Assembly: GCF_947507565.1 (NCBI RefSeq)
Contig: NC_089176.1
Location: 2,480,001 to 2,544,000 of the forward strand
Direction: 5' to 3'
Length of the DNA stretch: 64,000 nt
Origin: Oscarella lobularis
Taxonomy: Eukaryota; Porifera; Homoscleromorpha; Homosclerophorida; Oscarellidae
This document shows, in pieces, positions 12,801 to 24,400 of this stretch. Numbering within the stretch: the stretch's first letter is position 1; each line of letters opens with the position of its first letter. Made by a program: the position numbers and the translations under genes. The notes beneath the pieces are model-generated. The model made no database searches. It was given only the letters and a program-made list of their open reading frames with translations, and was not told where the DNA came from.

Positions 12801-15307
12801 AGCAAATACTACCATTTTCGTGACTAAAAAAAGCAAACGCTCATCATACATCGTCTCAAAGTAAATAATTAATTGATGAACTGACCCGGTTATAATCAAA
12901 TCTTTGCTTGTAGGCGTGTTCGTTTCAAGTACGACGCCTCCAGTTATAGGCCAATCCTAATGTCACAGAGATGTAGTAATGACAATGAGACGCGTGACTG
13001 CATCTCTCACCTCCTTGCTTCTTCGCAGTGCCGAGAGTTGCTTCAAGTCAGACCAAAGCCCTTCTGGAACTGACGCGCAGTGAGTCAAATATGTCACTGG
13101 AGAATCGTGAAGACTGTATAAGTAAGGCTTGGGAATTTCCGGAATTCTTTAATTAACACAGAGATCCAATAAAATTTTTCAACTCGCCATTGTAGAATAA
13201 ATAGTTACCCTGGTGACGTCAAATCAAAGGTGACGATTTCTTCTTCCGTCAAAACGAGTAAGGCAGTGGGCAAACCATTATCTAATCATATGCAAAGGGT
13301 TGTTTTCTGGTAGATCAGCCTTGTTCATTCATACCAGAAACGCATGTGAAATCGATGACTTTGGCAGTGAAATCCAGAGCCACGTGACTAGCTCCTTGCA
13401 TCACAGTGATGCAATGCTTATCGCCGTAATTGCTACGTGGCATTCCACCGGAAAATATAACAAGAGGATCACTAGGAGAACTAAAAATTAGATTATTAAT
13501 TCAGGAATCATTACACAGTACCTGTCACTTCCTCTCCACAAAATCTTCTCTATGCGTTTGCAAGAAGCAGGGCCTACGAAAGCAAAACGATAAGCGCGTG
13601 AAATACTTTTTGACGTCATGTACCGTAAGGAAACGATCTCTCTGGTGCTCCAGCACGATTTCCTTGATAGACTGCAAAGCTGCCGTCGGAGTGCGACGTG
13701 ATGAATTGCTTGCCGTCTGGGTGCCAGCAAAAGGACTCCAAGTACTGAAAAAAAGGTCACAATTGATGCAGAAATCACGTGTGAGAAACTTGTGACCAAC
13801 CTGAAGTGGACTAAATGACTGCTCGGGTCTGTTCGTTGTGAGATTCCACAAAACGATTGCACCCTTTTCAAAGCCAATCAAAATCTAAGAAATTCAACAA
13901 TATTGATTAAATAATTAATTAAAAGCGGAGTCGCTGGCCTTGTTGGAATGACTCGGATGAAGTTCCAAGGCTTCGATTGCCCCTGGATGAAGTTTCGTGT
14001 GAGACTGAAGCCTGAAAAGACGTACACCATAAAAGAAAAGTGAAAGTGATATCAGATGACGTCAAAAAGAGCGCTCACCCCGCCGTTGCATGATTCCAAT
14101 AGATGATCGGCTCTTTCAGCTTGAAATCCTCAAGGACAAGAGTGTAGAGATTGCCGCTTTCCGTTCCCACGTATAGAACGGGCGAATCCTTGGGCAGGCA
14201 ACAGACGGATATCGCTTTTGCGCCGCCAAACGAACTAAAGGAGAGAAAATGACGTAACAGGCGACGCAGAGAGACGTACATCATATATATTCATTTTCCC
14301 TAATATTATGTTCACTCCAGTACATTTATTGTTGTTAATATTTAATTCTTCATTGAAGCGCAATCTTTCAGTTTTCTCCCTTACCTCGCCGACGCCAATC
14401 GGTAGCGATTCACGAGACGAAGATTCGGCTTCTGCGTGTCGGACAATTGCCAAAGGTAGATGACACTGTCCAGGCACAACGTGATGACTTGTTGCTATAC
14501 AGAAAATCCTTTCTCCAAGAGCGGCCCCCAAAAGCCAAACAATAATTTCCACCTTTCCACCGTTGGGCAAAATTTGCAAGACGGCGGTATCTTCGTCGTG
14601 AACGCCCGTATAAACAACTCCAGGCCGACCGTAACTAAAATACCAAATATCAGTGACGTCAAACAAAAAACACGTGTTCCTAAAAAAGAATTCGTATGCG
14701 TGACGTCATCATTCCATTTTCAATATCGAAAAAAGACACTGTGACGTCACGAATTCTTTGCGAATTCGTTTTTCGCGTTGCGCGCAGTTTCGAGTGAGCG
14801 CGCCGCGCGTATTCTGTGAGAAATTCGTTCGCCGAACGTGTCACGTAACACCGCCGACGGCGTTAGCAACGGCGGAATGCAGGCGGTCAGGTGCGCGCGC
14901 GCCCCTCCCATTCTACCCTCGAGCAAAAAGAAACGTTGACAATGTAACGAATTGTTGCTCGCTCGCTCGCTCGATCTCCCCGAAAACGTTCGTAGAAGAA
15001 AAAAAGAGCGCGAGGCTTACTACCGCACAGTGGCGTGATCGCGAGTTCACTAACATTCGCAAATCGCCGTGTTTCGTTCCGAGGAAGATGAGTTTGAGCG
15101 TCTCGTCGAAGGCCAGCGTCGACGGGCGATGAGGAAAGCCGTGCTCGATGCTCTGCGTGACGTGGACAAGGGGTTTTTTTTCGGCGATTCGATTTGACAA
15201 AGCTGATTTTCGTCGAGCGCCTGTACCTTTTGGACGTCGAAGTGGATGCGATGGGATGTCGCGTGACGGAAGGAGTCGCCCTTGAGTCGACGCGTTAGTC
15301 GCTTCAT
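9811..15307 (-). CDS. STXBP5: Tomosyn (syntaxin-binding protein 5 / Lgl-family WD40 protein)
   Basis: A multi-exon gene starts at ATG 15307 (MKRLTRRLKGDSF) and ends at TAA 9811-9813. Near the N-terminus, HGFPHRPSTLAFDETLKLI followed by GTKHGDLR is the tomosyn/Lgl hallmark at the start of the first WD40 propeller. Around 13700-13880, GFEKGAIVLWNLTTNRPEQS and CWHPDGKQFITSHSDGSF match the conserved propeller core. Around 10800-11000, ECLVKGELLAYSLPDL-like repeats belong to the second propeller. The last exon (ERGQKLSDIAATT to KKPWWKL) is an R-SNARE-like tail ending in a short aromatic anchor-less sequence. Tomosyn competes with VAMP for syntaxin/SNAP25 and restrains exocytosis. The C-terminal SNARE motif separates it from plain Lgl. 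It runs tail-to-head with the Ank-Roc gene downstream. Confidence 0.9.
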
Positions 15308-16294
15308 TGGATGAGACGGAGGATCAGGTTGGGGAGAAAAGCGATCGCAAAACGACTCTTTATATCAATCCTTGTAAATAACTTAATTTGCTATTCGTTG
15401 TGACGGGAGATTGGGAAGTGACGTCTAACGAAAGACGTCACTTCTGACATCACAAGCATGCACGTGTGTCGTCACTTGTTTCTTTTTGGGGCGCTCGCTG
15501 CACGTGCAGTGTAACTCCAATAAATTACCTTTTATGGCCGAGGTGCAAAAAGCAACGCTGTCAGCTGTCGTCCTACCGCAGAGCAAAGTTCTTGAGCAAG
15601 TTGGAAACTGGGGGCCAACGACTTCCCGACGCGAATCGTCCTAGAGCAACGGTCCAGCAGTGAGATTAGAGGAAAAAATTTAAGACCTCTAGGGAATTCT
15701 GGACCGACCGGGCTCACGTAGGTGCTGAGACTGCTGATTCATGCCGTTGGTGTGAGGGTCCGCAGGGTTGCGAACCATGTAAGACCCCGCTTGCGGTGCA
15801 GGGGCCTTATCTAGTGTAGCTTGTTCTGTTCCACTCCAATGTCGATATCCAGATGGACACCGCTGCAGGAAGTTTCGTTGCCTCTAGCTCAGTTTCTCGA
15901 CGGTGATCCTGTTCTAGACTGAATTGGTCGTGGTGGGTGGCTCGGTCAAGCACTTTGGCGCCTAAAACGGACGTGGTTATCAATGTCGCCGGCGGGACTA
16001 TTCTCTGGAAAAGACCTTGTTCTCTCTTCCCTCTTCTCTCGACCTAGCCTAGGCTACTCTGAACGGATGTTGCCGGTCCTATACAGTACTACAGTGTATA
16101 GTCGGCAATGCGACAGCAAGATCAGTCAGGTGCTTACGTTGCGACTAAGCAAACCTCTTCCGCTTCTCAACGACTTTAGGAAGTTAGGCCGCTAATTATC
16201 GTCCCCATAGAGTCAAAACAAATTGGTGTGGGAGCGCAACCGCATTGCGCCACCGACGACGAGTCTCACCAGTCTAACGTCCGCTTTCTCCGAC
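15308..16294. other. Divergent intergenic region (tomosyn / LRR-Ig-CCP gene) with an unassigned minus-strand ORF
   Basis: Promoters of tomosyn (-) and the LRR-Ig-CCP gene (+) must both lie here. On the minus strand, about 15707-15820 is open and reads as SYMVRNPADPHTNGMNQQ before a TAG, resembling a hydrophilic C-terminus. A second open stretch lies at about 15825-15965 after an acceptor-like site. I could not join them into a convincing gene. No RNA gene was recognised. Confidence 0.3.
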
Positions 16295-19200
16295 ATGACT
16301 CGCCTAGCGGTTCCTGGCTTGGTCTTGGTTGCGTGTGGCTTCCTTCTGGTGACGGTCCTAGCCGAGAATCGATGTCCGAAGCGATGTCGGTGTTTCAAGC
16401 GCGGTCTCCAACACAGAGTCGATTGCAGCTTTCTCGGATTGAAGAAATTTCCTCGAATGTTGCCATTGGACGTCACCCATCTGTAAGGGATGAACGCTAT
16501 AGTGAGGACAAAGTCTAACAAAGGAATCGTTGGCGTCGCGCTCACTATTGCTTCCGCGATTTCTAATTTTGTCCCTCCTCCACTACAGGTCACTTGAAAA
16601 CAATAATATCAAGGAAATCCCCGATTCTCCACTATATCCCTATCTTCGAGATCTGTAAGTTATACAAAGAGTTAGAAAAAAAGGAAGTGATACAGCACGT
16701 CCTTTTTTATTAGAAATCTTGCTCGAAACTCTATAAGCCGCGTGGGACATTTCACTTTTGCCGCAATGAGATTCTTACAAATTTTGTAAGTGAATCGTGC
16801 TTACCTGACGTCTCTAATTCTCCCATTTTCAAGGGACTTGAGTGGCAACGAATTAGAGGCTCTTTCGTCAAATTCTTTTATAAGCCTTTTTCACCTAAAG
16901 GAACTGTAAGAGCGTTCTAGTATTTGGTGTGGGATGAATAAGTCACTTTACGGCACAGGCGTTTGTCAGGAAACAAGTTCTCGTCCATAGACAACGTGAC
17001 GGTTTCCTTCACGTATCTCGATCATCTACAAAAGCTGTAAGAAGCTTGGTAGCCTTCTAGCGAAAAACGTCGATAGCATACACTTGTTCAGATTTCTATC
17101 TGGCAATCGTCGCAAATTGGCGGGTGGCTTATCAAACAATCAGTTTAGCCAGCTGGTGTCGCTTAAAGAACTGTAAGTGCAATTACCAATTTCGCTGTCG
17201 ACTAACTGCCTCGTTGCAGGGACTTGTCCTATTTACATTTACAAAGCCTTCCAAATGAAGTGTTTGGCCGACTCAGAAAACTCCAAAAACTGTACAACTC
17301 TTAGCAAATCAGAGCAACTACTGATACTAACTCCCTTAGGGATATCAGCTACAATGATTTGGAGGAATTTCCTTATAGAGCTTTGTCGACTATTCCTTAT
17401 CAGTACGTAGGACGACATACATACATGCTTTCATTCCAGTAACCTATATACGCGTCTAGAAATATCGACCTTCGGCACAACAGAATCAGACACTTCGGAC
17501 ACAATAGCATCGGCTCAATGAAAATACCGTCATTCAATAACTTGTACGCCTAGCTGGTTCCTATGCCGCGGATCTATCCCTTCCTGTTCCGTGTGTACGC
17601 AGGAGAATCGAAGGAAACCCGCTCGTCTGCGACTGCACTGCGACCTTCCTTTGGAAACGACTTCGAGAAGGCGACACGATGGACGATGTCATAATGGACG
17701 TCGTCTGCAATTCGCCGCCGCCCGTATCCGGAAAACAGTTGTACTATTTGAAAAAAGAAGACCTCGTCTGTGGTAAGAGACTTATACACAGCTAGTACAT
17801 GCCTTTCTTAATTCATCTCCTCGCGTTGTGACAAAGATCGCGTTCTCTGCTTTTCCGCGACTCCGGCCAACGTGACGTACGCCTGCATGGGGATGCCAGC
17901 CGTCATTGATTGCAAAGTGGACGGCTTGAGCGGCGAGATGATCAAGTGGGAAAAGAACGGTGTGCGATTGCCCGTCTCCGACAGCGACGTCTGCCAAACG
18001 AAATATCATCTGACGTGCACTGGATCGTTGGTCATACGCGACGTGCAGTTGAGTGACCTCGGCGAGTATCGGTGTCTTGCTGGCGAAGGAGCAAGCGAGA
18101 CCGTCAGTCCGCCGGGACGTATGCGAATCATCTCGTCCTGCTACAATAACTCGGAGACGCCGGCCCCGACAACCGTTGCACCGACGCCGACACCGACGTC
18201 GCCGGAATGCTACGACAGTAAGAAATAGAATTAATAGTTAATTAATTCATTAATACATTTGCATTTGTATAATTACAGACGGCTCATGTGCAGCGAGTGG
18301 CGAAAGTGGCAGCGGCTTTGAGCCGAAACCCTGCCCATGCCCACCGAACGTATCAAACTCAATAGTCAACTCGAACTGCAGTAAAACTAAGGGCATCGGC
18401 AAACACCTACCCGACGACGAAGTTACGTACAAATGCAAACAGGGATACATATTGAGCGAGAATCATCGACTTGTATGCCGAAGTGACGGAAAGTGGAAAG
18501 GAGAACAACCCCGTTGCGCTTTAGGTATTCTATATCTAACGTGTACTAATAACCGATTTATTGATTTCGCGATCCTAGCATGCGGGAGAGCCATAGTCGA
18601 CAACGAGCTCCTCTTCAGCAAGGCAAAAGATTTGACAGGCGTATCGTCGTCGTCGTCGCAACTCGGCGGTCGCGTCATCAACGACGACTTCGACCTACTG
18701 ACGAAAGGCAAGCTGCCGCCGTTCGTAGGCCAAATGAGAATGAACGGCGAACCGATCAGCTGCGACGTGACGCTGATCAGCAACACGCTCGGCATGACGG
18801 CGGCGAATTGCGTCACAAAGCCGAACGCGGAGCAACCGTACGACCTGCGTCAAAATCGAATCGAAATAACGTTCGGCAAACGACGTCTCAATCCGGTCGA
18901 CGACGAAATGGCGCAGCAGATTCGTTTCGTGAAGAAAATCTATATACATAGTCGCTATGCGCCGAATACGCTCAAATACAACGTCGCTCTGCTTCGACTC
19001 GACGTTCCCGTCTCGTTCAACCAACACGTCCGACCGGTTTGCCTCAGCAAGAGCCTGTGGTCGTTCGAGAGTCGAGACGCGGACAAGGTTTCGGTGAGCG
19101 GCCTAAGCCACGTGACGACTAAAACCGGCGACGACACGTCGTTGCGGAAGGCGATCGTCGTCGTCGCCAATCAGAGCACGTGTCGCAAAGTGATGCGAAG

Positions 19201-19423
19201 CGTCGACGTCGCTACCGATTCGATGATCTGCGCCTACGGGCCGTGTCACGGCGTCGGTGGCGGACCGCTCGTCGTTCTCGTCGACGATTTTTGGTATGTG
19301 ATCGGCGTGACAAGCTGGGGCGATCGGTGCGGCACGTCCGGCCAGTTCGGCGTCTACGCGCGCGTCACGCACCCGAACATTAATAAGTGGATACACAAAA
19401 TAAAGGAAGACGACGAGTCGTAA
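16295..19423 (+). CDS. Secreted LRR-Ig-CCP protein with an inactive trypsin-like domain
   Basis: The start at 16295 opens a signal peptide (MTRLAVPGLVLVACGFLLVT) followed by a cysteine-rich LRR N-cap (CPKRCRCFKRGLQHRVDC). About nine short exons then follow, most coding one leucine-rich repeat and most joined in the same phase. An LRR C-cap (NPLVCDCTATFLWKRL) lies at about 17605-17770. One Ig domain (WEKNGV, LSDLGEYRCLAG) lies at about 17840-18150, then a Thr/Pro linker and one CCP/sushi module (about 18280-18525). The last exon codes a trypsin-fold domain to TAA at 19421-19423. All three catalytic positions are replaced: TAAHC is TAANC (18806-18808), the DIAL aspartate is Asn in NVALLRLD (18980-18982), and GDSGGPL is GVGGGPL (19256-19258). 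The protein therefore cannot be a serine protease and is more likely a binding or scaffold molecule, as haptoglobin (CCP plus dead protease) is. No transmembrane segment follows. Confidence 0.88.
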
Positions 19424-20130
19424 ATGAGATTGGTTGTCGTGATAGTTGTCTAGTATTTTTTGTCTTGTGCCGTGTGACCACGTGTTTGTATCCCACGAAT
19501 TCAAGTGATCGTGTAAATGGAGCACTTTCACTACAATATACATATGTAACCCTGCCACATATCGTCATCGCTTGCAAAGGAAGGGAACGGTTTAGTTGCA
19601 AGGGACCTGGTCATACCGGTATACTCCTCTATATGTAGGTAATAAACATTGGCCGCATCGCGCTAATATATTGACCCCACTGCCCCAGTGAGACTCAGGA
19701 GTGCTCTAGATAGTCTAGTAGAGGCGTTACGAGTCTAGAAATTCATTACCAGGCGTCGGCGTCTTCGTGTGTTGGACCCCGGCAGTCCAGCCTAGCGAGC
19801 GTCTATTTACAAACGCTGCCAAGCGAGACAAATTGGCAGTGCCATGGCGATCGATTTCTTTTCGGAATCTGGCTTGCTTTCCGCTGACAAAACGGCGAGT
19901 TCCAAAGTACTTTTTGACCGACAAGCGCGCGCTACGCCAACTTCACGAAGCGCCCTGCGAAGCGCCAATTTCATGACGAGCTGGTGCGGCCTACTATGCG
20001 TGTACACGTATTGGACACTGCTGCATCCATAAAAAAAGATCTTTTTATCTAATAGACATATTCTCTATATACGGCATGACGTCACCTTCGCAATCATCCG
20101 AGTCGCCCTGACATCCTGTTTGATTTGGAA
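19424..20130. other. Intergenic region carrying the left copy of a dispersed repeat
   Basis: It holds the 3' end of the LRR-Ig-CCP gene and the promoter side of the BPHL-type gene. Most of it is the left member of a repeat pair that brackets the hydrolase gene (described separately). No further coding capacity was found. Confidence 0.45.
19632..20031 (+). repeat. Dispersed repeat, copy 1 (left of BPHL-type gene)
   Basis: The string aggtaataaacattggccg followed by catcgcgctaatatat occurs here at about 19637-19673 and again at about 21281-21316. The sequence ggcctactatgcg closes the block at about 19986 and again at about 21419. The two blocks therefore share both ends but differ inside. They lie in the same orientation on either side of the hydrolase gene. 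This pattern suits a non-autonomous mobile element with a variable middle, or a segmental duplication. No terminal inverted repeat was found. Confidence 0.55.
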
Positions 20131-21050
20131 ATGCAGAACACTGCCTCCGCGATCATTTCGACCAGCAAAGCGAGTTCCCATGCACGTTCGGCAGTACTAG
20201 TAGTAACGGCGTTCAAACGCGTAGGCTTGCGAAAACGATGCCGCCGGCGGTCTCTACTACTATCGCGTCGGTAGAGGAAACGACGTTCTCGTCTTTCTTC
20301 ACGGCGTAGTTGGGGCGGGAATGCTCGATTTCGCGCCTCAACTTCAATCGCAACTCATGCTCGACCAATTTGACATGATTGCGATCGACTTGCGCGGCTG
20401 CGGCAAATCGCGTCCCCCGGAAAAAGATTTTTCCGGCGATTTCTATCGCACCGACGCCGCCGATGTTGCCTCTTTGATGGATTCGCTGAAAATACGCCAG
20501 TATTCGGTCGCGGGGTATGAGGATGCTAAGGGATAATAAATTAAACTAGCCTTTCGCGTTATACATGTACAGGTGGAGCTATGGGGCTACGGTAGGGCTA
20601 ATATTGGCCGCAATGAGACCCGACGCCGTTCAGGCCCTGATGGTATGGGGACCAATCGCTTACCTGGAACGAAAAATCATGGATAAAGTCGTCAAAAGAG
20701 AACACCATTCGACGTGGAATCCGCGCATTCTGAACCGACTCGTCACCTTCTACGCCGTCGACGTGGCGCAGTCGTTGTGGTCCGGTTGGATTCGCGGCGC
20801 AACGCGACTCGTCGACGAGCGAGACGGGGATATTTGTCGAGACGACGTGGCGATGATAGAGTGCCCGACGCTCGTCATGCACGGATGCCGCGATCCTTTG
20901 AACGCCGTTCATCACGTCGAGTTCATCAAGGCGAACGTTCGCGGTCCCGTTGCGTATCACGAATTCGATGAAGGTCGTCATGAAATGCATCTCGACTGCG
21001 CGGACGAGTTCAATAGGAAGGTGGTGGAGTTTTTCAAGAACGTCCGTTAG
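20131..21050 (+). CDS. BPHL: BPHL-type alpha/beta hydrolase (valacyclovir-hydrolase family)
   Basis: The core is two exons, about 20228-20515 and 20575-21050. Exon 1 carries the oxyanion loop region LVFLHG and the DLRGCGKSR strand. The exon join creates the nucleophile elbow G-W-S-Y-G, with the codon for Gly split. The acid is in CRDPLNAVHH and the catalytic histidine in EGRHEMHLDCADEFN, which matches the biphenyl hydrolase-like ending. All triad residues are present, so the enzyme should hydrolyse small esters or amides. An in-frame TAG just before 20228 forces an upstream exon. ATG 20131 opens a Ser/Arg-rich, acid-free peptide that joins in phase through a very short intron of about 31 bp. 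That peptide would suit mitochondrial import, as in animal BPHL, but this first exon is uncertain. The coding tail and downstream flank have a decayed copy at 25370-25575. Confidence 0.8.
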
Positions 21051-21490
21051 GCTTCGTTCGAATTGAGCCGAGTATTTATTGAACAAGGAATGAAACTGCC
21101 TTGCACGACTCTAACAAAATCAATCAAAATTAGAATATTAATAATTGAAACGACCTTTCAATTCATCTCTCTTCTCGCTTATTATGATTGATTCCTTTAG
21201 GAGAACCGTGCTTCTCGTCAATTTTATGACGTCGAAAATCATAACGAAAGCGGAACCTACACTCCCCTATATATATATCTAGGTAATAAACATTGGCCGC
21301 ATCGCGCTAATATATAATAATGGCCCCACTGCCCTACTGCCCACTGCTCCAGGGTGACGGCAGGTGACGGCAGGTGACGGCGGCAGACGCGGCCCGGTGA
21401 CGGCACGGATCTAAGATCGGCCTACTATGCGCGTATAGACAGTGTTGCATGCACAACGCTACCACAGACGAGAAATACAGCAAACGAACT
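21051..21490. other. Convergent spacer between BPHL-type gene and factor B-like gene
   Basis: The 3' ends of both flanking genes meet here. The second copy of the dispersed repeat occupies about 21262-21460. No coding capacity was seen. Confidence 0.5.
21262..21460 (+). repeat. Dispersed repeat, copy 2, with an internal 10-bp tandem run
   Basis: It shares its left part (ctaggtaataaacattggcc and on to ctaatatat) and its right part (ggcctactatgcg) with the block at 19632-20031. Its middle differs and contains aggtgacggc repeated three times at about 21352-21380. Orientation is the same as copy 1. Confidence 0.55.
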
Positions 21491-24400
21491 TTAGTCAGTG
21501 GTCACAGTGAGTCGCGACTCCATCCTTACGGTGTCGCGTATCATTTCTTCGTACTTCCTCATGTTAGTATACACGGCGTATCCGTCCTTGCAGTCCTCAA
21601 AGCCAAAACTGCCCACACCGCACAGAACATATCTGTTTGTCTTAGGATCCTGACACATAAGAGGAGTGCCCGTCGCTCCATGGCAAATATCCCCAGGAAT
21701 GCGTCGAACGCAGAGATTCGAATCTAAAATAATTTTCTCAGGCCACCTCTGCCTGCACTCAGACAAATTAGCTATAACAACGCTCGACTCTATAGGAACA
21801 TTCGAGACGACTCTTTCGTCATCTTTCACGTATTGATACCCGACCAGGAACGCCGTCTGTCCTACTGCAATCATTCCATCACTGATCATCGTGTTGTACT
21901 CCGAATGCCGTGGCGAACAGATTGGCTTTCGAAAGCGACTCACCTCTATAGGCATGTCGAGCCTTATCACAGCCATGTTATTCTCGAGTGTATCCGGATT
22001 GAATCTCCTCGTTGAGCGCCACACTTTCAGTCCAGGCGGTGGATGATCTCCGCGAACCAGAACGCCAGTTCCGTTGTACCTGCTTATCGTCAGTCCGTCG
22101 TCATTGTCGTTTAGTTCGTATTGTCCAACTCGGACTCCTATTTTATAATTGTTGATTTTGCCCTCTAACCACCCGCTGGTACGAGTCGCCTTTTTGAAAC
22201 AGTCGGCACCGGTTACTACCCATCGGCGGTGAACTAGAGCGCCGTCGCATTCGTACTCTCCGTTACCCAGGACGGTGACGAGCCAGGGCCAGGCTCCGCG
22301 TGCTGCAACCGAGAAGTTGGAAAAGGGATAGTGCCGGCCGGGAGCTCCGGCTACACCGCAAAGATCGTCGACCGTAGCTATATAAGAAACGCAATTTGAC
22401 GCTAGTACAAACACCATACCCACCCTATTTTTTACTTGAGCTCGAGTAGTTCACAAACGCGTGGAACTCGTCGGTGGTGTGGAATTCGATGAAGTCCGTC
22501 GTAGGTTCCATATAGTGCGGCAAGTCGCGTGTCGAAATATGAAGTGATTTGACGTTCAATTGTTCGTAACGCTCCAGCGCAGCCAAAGCGCGTTGCCGAT
22601 TAGTGACCCTCGGAATTTGCTCGCTGACAATTACAGCCACTCTCCTCGCATCTCTCGGTTCGCCGCCTAACGCTGTCTCGAACATCACGTTAATGCTCTC
22701 TCTGAACTCTTCGAGATTTTCTGAGATGTTATGAGGATTTTCTTCAGTTTGATTGGGTGTCCCAACGAATTTCCAAATTGTTTCCTTCGTGAGAACCAAG
22801 ACAGCGGCGCGGGTCTTCTCTGCGTCGATGGGAAAGTTTGTGATTGTGCTATTGACAAATGTTTTATACACTTCGTTCAGAGAACTCTTCTCGCGGATGT
22901 TGAAAGCAAAGAGAAGATCCAGTTTGACGTCGGACTGCGCGCGGAGCACATCGGATCGATCGTGTCTCCCGAGAAAATTCTTGTCGGGTTGGGCATTGCG
23001 AGAGTACGTTGCTAAGGGAAGCAAGAATTTTTTCGTGAACGCTTCAACTGGGTCTTTGACTAAATTAGTTTCGAGTAGGCCTACATTAAATAAATCAATA
23101 ATAATTTAACATTGCATACAATGACTTCATCGTACATTTTGGAAGAGGAACGTTCCATTTTGAATTAGCCATACAGGTGGCAACACTGTGGCCAACAAGT
23201 GTAAATCCGTGGTTGCAAGAAAAGCTAGCAGTCGACAAATAATGAGGTCTCCTATCTATATACTCTAATGTCCCGTTGATGTACGCAAAATCGATTTGTC
23301 TTCTAGTCGAAATACTGCCGTTCTTCAAACTTATTTTAGGACATTCAAGAGCTGCAAAAGAAATCATATTCAGCTTTTTTTCTTGGATCTGTACAGAGAC
23401 CCGGACTACGTTGGCATTTTGGAGCTGTTTGCCATCCATTAGCCCCGCAAGTCATATGTCCTGCTGTACGCCGAAAATAATCTATTGCCGTAGACCTCCA
23501 GCGCAAAGCAGGAGGTTTATCGTTGACGGCTTTTAAAAGAAATAAGTTTTTCCTCCTTTTCCCTTCGATTTCCTTTGGCAAAAAACGGAACAAATCCGGT
23601 TCCTTTACTACGTGAGAGTAGCCCTTTTCGCATTTCCACTCAATCTTTTCTTCATCGTAATATTCGGATTTGTTTTCGTTGGAAAAAATGAAATGCCCGT
23701 TGTCGATAGAAGGTATAGAACATTTGATTTCTACCAAAAACAAACCAGTCATTTCAAGAAAAACAAATTGAAACTTTCTTACCTTTGCACTGAGGTGGAC
23801 TCAAGCGATCCCATTTTCCGTCATACTTACATTTTCGAGTATCAAAATCGTCATAATTTTGGTAGCCTTTATTGCAGTAGGTAGTTGCCGCTTTGGAGCA
23901 GTGTCCTAAAGATAGATCACCAGATAGGGATTCGCGTCCATTTAGCACTGACGAAGTTTCACACGTAGTGGCACCTAATGCAAATCGTTTTGGACGTCAT
24001 AGCATAATTTAATTATGCACTGTTACCGCAGAGATCCGCTTTAAAGCCTTGATACGCTCGCTTCAGTTGAAAAGTGATTAGTCTGTTAGCAGTTAGAGTC
24101 TTACTTGACCCTTCTTTGTACGTAATTCTGACGCTTTTCGAGTCACCGTCTCTGTTGGAAACATCGGCATAAAACGCATCGGTGCCGTCAGGGATATTGA
24201 AGAAATTCAAGCAGGCCGGACGACTCTCAGATCCGCACATCGTCCAGTCTGCATTAACATACCCAGACGAAATACTCTTTGGATTGAGCATGTTTCCTAC
24301 GGTACGGTTTGAATTAATTTTTTATATTGGGGTACCACACCGTCACGTACTGTCTGTTGTGTAGGAAATTTTAAACCCGTTTCCTTTCTTCCAATTATTA

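Noticed and set aside
16295-19423. Active trypsin-like protease
   Set aside because: All three catalytic residues are replaced, so the domain is described as inactive.
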